Shown here: piece after piece, positions 59,593 to 64,000 of the stretch
How positions within the stretch are numbered: the first letter of the stretch is position 1
How the letters are laid out: every line of letters starts with the position of its first letter
Source of the DNA: Mangifera indica
Lineage: Eukaryota > Streptophyta > Magnoliopsida > Sapindales > Anacardiaceae
Direction of reading: 5' to 3'
Assembly: GCF_011075055.1 (NCBI RefSeq)
Contig: NC_058155.1
Span: 12,433,537 to 12,497,536 of the forward strand
DNA: 64,000 nt
The notes under the pieces: model-generated
The model's database searches: none
The model's input: only the letters and a program-made list of their open reading frames with translations
Told to the model about the DNA's origin: nothing
Translations under genes and position numbers: made by a program

Positions 59593-60400
59593 GATTAGCT
59601 CGCATGACAGATCCCAATCTTGGCATTGAATTTCAGAAACTCTACGAATTATTATTCTTGTAACCTTAAAATAATTTAATTTAATGTAATGTTTTATAAC
59701 CCATGCATATTCATGTATGTATGGATGAATATTTCAAACATAACAAAGTATCACAAATCTAAAGCACTATATGCAGATCAATTCATACTAACCAGCTTTA
59801 TTTTTCTCCGTGGTTCATTAATTCATGGCTTTGTTCTGACGTTTCTGGAACCACTGTTGCAGGAAGAACAGAAGTTAAATATGAAGTAACAGCCGGTGAA
59901 TACACACAGCGCTGAATTCGATACAATCGAATACATATATATACGTACCTTGGTGCACAAAAGGCTGCAACAGCTCATGTTGGTGCACCTTCTTGCGACC
60001 TTTCTGCAGCAGCGCCCGCCATGAGAATTTGCCTGAAGTCTCACACTACGTGGTTGTAATTTATTAGTCAAGATGATGATATCGAAGCAGTGAAAATAAT
60101 GGCAGCTGTGATAACGGCCGGCGCCTCTGAAACTTCATCACACATTATGAATTTGTTTCTTGCTACTTATTCTTTCTGACATTCGTTATGTTGGCTGGCC
60201 ATCTCTGCAGTGCGGTGGCGACGAATTCTCCTATAAATTCATCAAGCCGGCGGATATTGGAGCCAGCCAAAAGAGTGAATGCTTCTTGTCAATTAACACC
60301 GTCTTGGGTTTTTATCTCTCTTGATGGCAACATTGTTGTTTGTACTTGGATTATCTCATCACAGATTTTAGACTTTGGGCTGAGCCCAGCCCAATTCATC
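59593..60400. other. Upstream region with an unassigned Cys-rich frame
   Basis: On the minus strand, frame 60071-59956 reads a Cys-rich stretch (GGRCCRKVARRC then MSCCSLLCTK) up to a GTACGT donor. A possible acceptor at about 59863 leads to WFQKRQNKAMN and a stop. No initiator Met in frame is found upstream before a stop, and I recognise no family. The right part, with GGGCTGAGCCCAGCCCA near 60379, is probably the promoter of the next plus-strand gene. Confidence 0.3.
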
Positions 60401-60626
60401 TAAACCGGTGCATAAGACGATCGAGTTTCAGAAATGGGCGGCATCAACGATGGAGTCCATCTCTTGGTGAATTTATCAGGTGATCTGGCAGGCTATCATG
60501 AATCATGCTCAGAGAACCAGCTTAGATATTATCGAACATAGAAACCTGCAGTGTGTAGGAGTGCTTCATTTATCTTCCAGACTAGACCATTCAAAGCTCA
60601 TTTCTCGTCCACGCTACAAATTCACA

Positions 60627-63588
60627 ATGACAGCTGTTTCCAATTATTTGGTTTTGCCGAAAAACCCTCGGCTCCATCTTTCTTCTGGTAAACATTGCTC
60701 TTGCGATTCGCTTTTGTCCTGATTATTCAATCAATCTCAGTATTAAGTGTTTTAAGCCGTAGCTTTCTGAAGCTTTGAATAGACCCTGTTATTACTTGTT
60801 AAAATTTTGTGCAATTAATTGATCTGATTAACAAAATTGTTATTTCAATAACAAACTGATAAATATGGGTGTTGAAGGGAAACATGGGAAAAGAATGTTT
60901 ACTTGCGTTTGAAGTTGGGGTTAATTACTGTGGAAGATCAGATATGTTATGTATCTGCATTGAGTAATACAATATCATATGTATAAAGGAGGGATACCAC
61001 GATAAGCAATCAAATTAACATGTCATCACATCACATGATTGGGTGATCTAATGTTTTAGTTTATTTTTAATTTAAATTTTTTGTTCATATCTATTAATAC
61101 CCAAACTTATTAAGTATTGTTGTTTTGGATTAATATTGTTTTGTAGTAATACTACATGCAGTAATAGTACTAATTTTAGTAATGTTGTGTAAACATATAT
61201 AATTGAATGATTTTGATATAAAGATAAAGTAATATTCAATCAAATGGTAATATATTATTATTGGTTTTCAAATGATTACTTATTATAAATGCATATTGCA
61301 TTACTCATACTACATGTTTAAACAATGGGTATTAATTGATACAAACAAACTTATGTGTTATCATGTAATTAATTTTACTTTATTTTTAATCAAAATCAAT
61401 CAATCATATGATAGCACATCAGTTGATCTTTAACCGTTAATACCACCAGTTAGTACATGAAGTATTATTGTTTTATAATTTGAAATGCATATTTATGGTT
61501 AAGAATGTGAGGTGTCTCTACGCCGAAATCTATTATGCTTATATTATAGTGTCTATTAGGTTTGACATTTGCTTTTGGAAGAGTGTTAACTTTTGTTTAT
61601 CAACAACACTTCATGTAACAAATTGATAGGTTATCATGTGATTAGTCAATTTTAAATTAGAGATAAATTAAACAATTAGATCATTTTATCTCATGATAAT
61701 ATACCAATTTGTTTTTACCAATTAATACCACTTTTTATGCATGTAATATTACTCTTTATTTATTTTTCTAAACGTTTGTTGATAGGCTCTTCCTTGAAGC
61801 CATCAGACCGATGTCTTGGGAGTTGTGGCTTGGCCAATTTGTCATTCAGTTCAAATCGTCTGTGCAAAGTACAACTTTCTACCTCTAGAAGGAATCTCAC
61901 AGTTCAAGCTGCATATAGGTATCATCTTTCCATTGCTGTTAGTGCTTTGTAAGTCTTTATTTTTTTGGCATAGTTTCCTGTTGAAGGTGGAACCACACAT
62001 ACTTGTTATTTGCATTTGAATGTGAGCAATCCACGCCATGTTTGTTTCTGTAATTTAATCTTTCTCAGTAACTGAGGATTTTATGGATTTTGTCAGTTTC
62101 ATTCTGAAAATACAAGCCTTGTTTGTTTGTTTTTGTTAAGCAAACATTTGAATTCCTTGGTTGTATTTTTCTTTTCCTTGGTGTCACAAGGTGGTGTTTT
62201 ACTTGGTAGTACGGGATTCTATAGATTTGATGCATGTAAGAAGTATGTTTTTCTGAATTGATTGTGAGTTCCTCCGCACTTTCTACACTCTTGCATGCAT
62301 AAAGCATTCACACATGCAGCCAAACTTCCTAATGCCATTCACTTGCTTCTGTTCTCACAGTGATGGACAGTCAAATAGTGCAGGCATCTTCATTGGTGGC
62401 TTTGTTTTGGGAGGAATTATAGTGGGCACACTTGGTTGTGTATACGCACCGCAGGTAGTCATCTGTGCAAATGGTCACTCAAAAGATTGTGCTTAGTGTC
62501 CATCGACCATGTCTTCATCAACTGAAAGGGTTTAATAGAATAAGAGATGGGTTGTGAATGCTTTCTTGTTAAGATTATCCCCTAACACCAGATCATAGAT
62601 TAATGATCACAGAACTACCTTAAACAATAAATTAAGTATCTAGTTTTGGTGGTCTAACTATTTTTTGCCTTGTTCTTAGGCCTTTCTGTTTTTTATGATA
62701 AATCAAGCCAGTGAAATGCTTCATCCAATGTTCTTTGACAGATCAGCAAGGCACTAGCTGGTGCTGCAGCCGACCGAAAGGATCTTATGAGAAAATTGCC
62801 CAAGTTCATATATGACGAAGAAAAAGCATTGGAGGTGAGACATTGCTTTTGACTATTTGTTCATGCATCTTGAATTTAGAAAGGTTTAACTGATTTTGTA
62901 GTTTTTCTGGCTCTTTTAGTATTTTTTGTTTCTTGGATACTTCTAAACTTCATTGGAAATCTTGTTGAATTGTGAGTTTGTTGTCATCAATTCTTCTATG
63001 AAATTCAAATTCAAGCAATGGCTTCCCTTCCAATTTTCTGTTGTTAAATTCTGGAAATGGGTGGACGTCTAGAGTATTTCATTTAGTTTCTTAAATTCTG
63101 CAATCTTAGCTGCCTTATTTCTTTCTGCAACTCTAAAAGATGAATTAATCTCTAGATCCAGCATAGTGCACACTAGCATCTTTGTGTTGAATTGTCCCTT
63201 TCATTGTTTATCTATGAGTAATGCTACATATATTAATAATTAGTACAATGCTAATATGGATGTAAATAATAATGTGTTACCATGTGATTAAATGATTTTA
63301 AATTAAGGATAAAATAACACCTAATGACATAATAACGTATTATCATTGGTACCCAATGTCATTATAAGTATACATCGCATTACTTTTTATCTATATCCCC
63401 TTTTTCGATAATAGATTGACAATGACATAGTTGGCTTGTTTGCTTTGCAGAAAACACGGAAAATTCTGGCCGAAAAGATTGCCCAGCTAAGCTCTGCTAT
63501 AGATGATGTTTCTACTCAGCTCCATGCAGAAGATGAGAGCCCAGATGGAGTTGCTGTAAACTCTGATGAAATTGAAGCTACTGTATGA
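60627..63588 (+). CDS. Plastid membrane protein of unknown function (At1g42960-like)
   Basis: Five exons (60627-60687, 61786-61918, 62361-62454, 62742-62834, 63451-63588) give 172 residues. The start [20 protein letters not shown] and the next exon, rich in Ser, Arg and Leu up to [11 protein letters not shown], form a plastid transit peptide. One glycine-rich hydrophobic segment follows, [20 protein letters not shown], at about 71-90. After it come [11 protein letters not shown], a basic stretch, [20 protein letters not shown] and a helical, coiled-coil-prone tail ending [10 protein letters not shown] recall close Arabidopsis relatives annotated as localised to the chloroplast inner membrane, without known function. 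An in-frame upstream ATG at 60498 exists, but the chosen start gives the conserved transit-peptide beginning. Introns 1 and 4 contain small MITEs. Confidence 0.87.
61145..61305. mobile_element. Small MITE-like element in intron 1 of the last gene
   Basis: The ends AGTAATACTACATGCA and the inverted TGCATATTGCATTACT resemble those of the element at 63216-63385. The interior is AT-rich and includes AAATGATT and TTATTGGT words in the same order. No target duplication is visible. Confidence 0.5.
63216..63385. mobile_element. 170-bp MITE with 9-bp target duplication in intron 4
   Basis: Terminal inverted repeats GAGTAATGC and GCATTACTT enclose an AT-rich interior. TTTATCTAT at 63207-63215 and 63386-63394 is a perfect 9-bp duplication (8 bp if one T is counted as element). 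That is consistent with a hAT or Mutator-type MITE. It lies within the last intron of the plastid protein gene. Confidence 0.85.
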
Positions 63589-64000
63589 GATCTCTGATCG
63601 TCCTTCCATTATAGGCAACTTCAATCTTAAGAAATAACATTGAATTTGTTGTCATGTTTTTCTTTTCTTCTTGAGAAGCGCTGGTTCTAAAACTATGTCC
63701 CTTGCATGGATATATTTATATATATACACACTCTATTGCTTATATAATCAATGAGAGGTTTGCCTGTTATTGCCATAAATTGAGGCTTCATTTGGCAATC
63801 AAGTGCTTATTGGATTATGCTTTCTGCTTATAGCACAAATGAACAAGAACCACATTGTTGATGAAAGCAATGACCTACACGGTGTGAAGTAGGTCTATAT
63901 AAGTGTAACGTTTCCGTCTATATTTGTCACAAATTAAATCATTGATACTCTTATATTATTCTTTCAAATTTTGTTTCCAACTAGGGTTTTAAATCTCGAC
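63589..64000. other. 3' flank of the last gene
   Basis: It probably includes the 3'UTR of the plastid membrane protein gene. No further gene, RNA or repeat is recognised to the window end. Confidence 0.5.

Noticed and set aside
59863..59895. WFQKRQNKA resembling the homeodomain recognition helix WFQNRRAK
   Set aside because: Only eight or nine residues, followed at once by a stop, with no other homeodomain helix on the strand.
1..64000. Search for bacterial-type systems, organellar inserts, rRNA genes and viral integrations
   Set aside because: None seen. All recognisable genes are intron-containing or typical plant nuclear genes, and no plastid or mitochondrial gene order or integrated virus frame was found.

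Overview
This is nuclear DNA from a flowering plant, almost certainly a eudicot. Genes have many GT-AG introns, intergenic DNA is AT-rich, small non-autonomous transposons are dense, and every recognisable protein is a plant family, many of them plastid-targeted. Nothing bacterial, viral or organellar was seen. The species cannot be named from the sequence alone. Exon coordinates were derived by hand from reading frame, splice signals and family conservation.

Layout, left to right. 1-101 (-) may be the start of a gene running off the edge. 1462-5787 (-) is a ten-exon PsbP-domain thylakoid-lumen protein (PPD3) with a 1.25-kb TRIM-like LTR element in intron 4. 8218-13087 (+) is an AT-hook nuclear protein of the AHL10 type. 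14757-15695 (-) is a small HMA-fold protein lacking the metal-binding cysteine pair. 20676-21362 (+) is a short alpha-crystallin-domain protein of the IDM2/IDM3 type. 24679-26025 (+) is a decayed CUC3-like NAC gene. 28486-28683 (-) is a small unknown protein. 31017-33536 (+) is intronless PMI1. 36652-41000 (+) is a tonoplast sugar transporter (TST/TMT). 41835-41906 (+) is tRNA-Trp(CCA). 43420-45667 (-) is OEP21, divergent from 46654-50472 (+), OST1/ribophorin I. 51397-55956 (-) is a DHHC S-acyltransferase. 60627-63588 (+) is a plastid envelope-type membrane protein of unknown function.

The genes do not form one pathway. Several concern plastids: PPD3 in the lumen, OEP21 in the outer envelope, the last gene in a plastid membrane, and PMI1 in chloroplast movement. 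Others act in sugar storage, N-glycosylation, protein acylation and chromatin. From memory of Arabidopsis, PPD3, an HSP20-like gene, CUC3, OEP21B and a ribophorin I gene lie close together near At1g76400-At1g76450. TMT1, OEP21A and IDM3 lie on the duplicated segment near At1g20816-At1g20870. The window therefore looks like a conserved gene neighbourhood in which CUC3 has decayed.

Between the genes the main content is small DNA transposons. There is a family of long-inverted-repeat, Mutator-like fold-back elements, two of them with perfect 9-bp target duplications. There are also Harbinger-type MITEs with TAA target duplications, other MITEs, and a highly degenerate AT-rich dispersed repeat. 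No undescribed multi-gene system was found. The strongest observations are the CUC3 relic and the intact architecture of several mobile elements.
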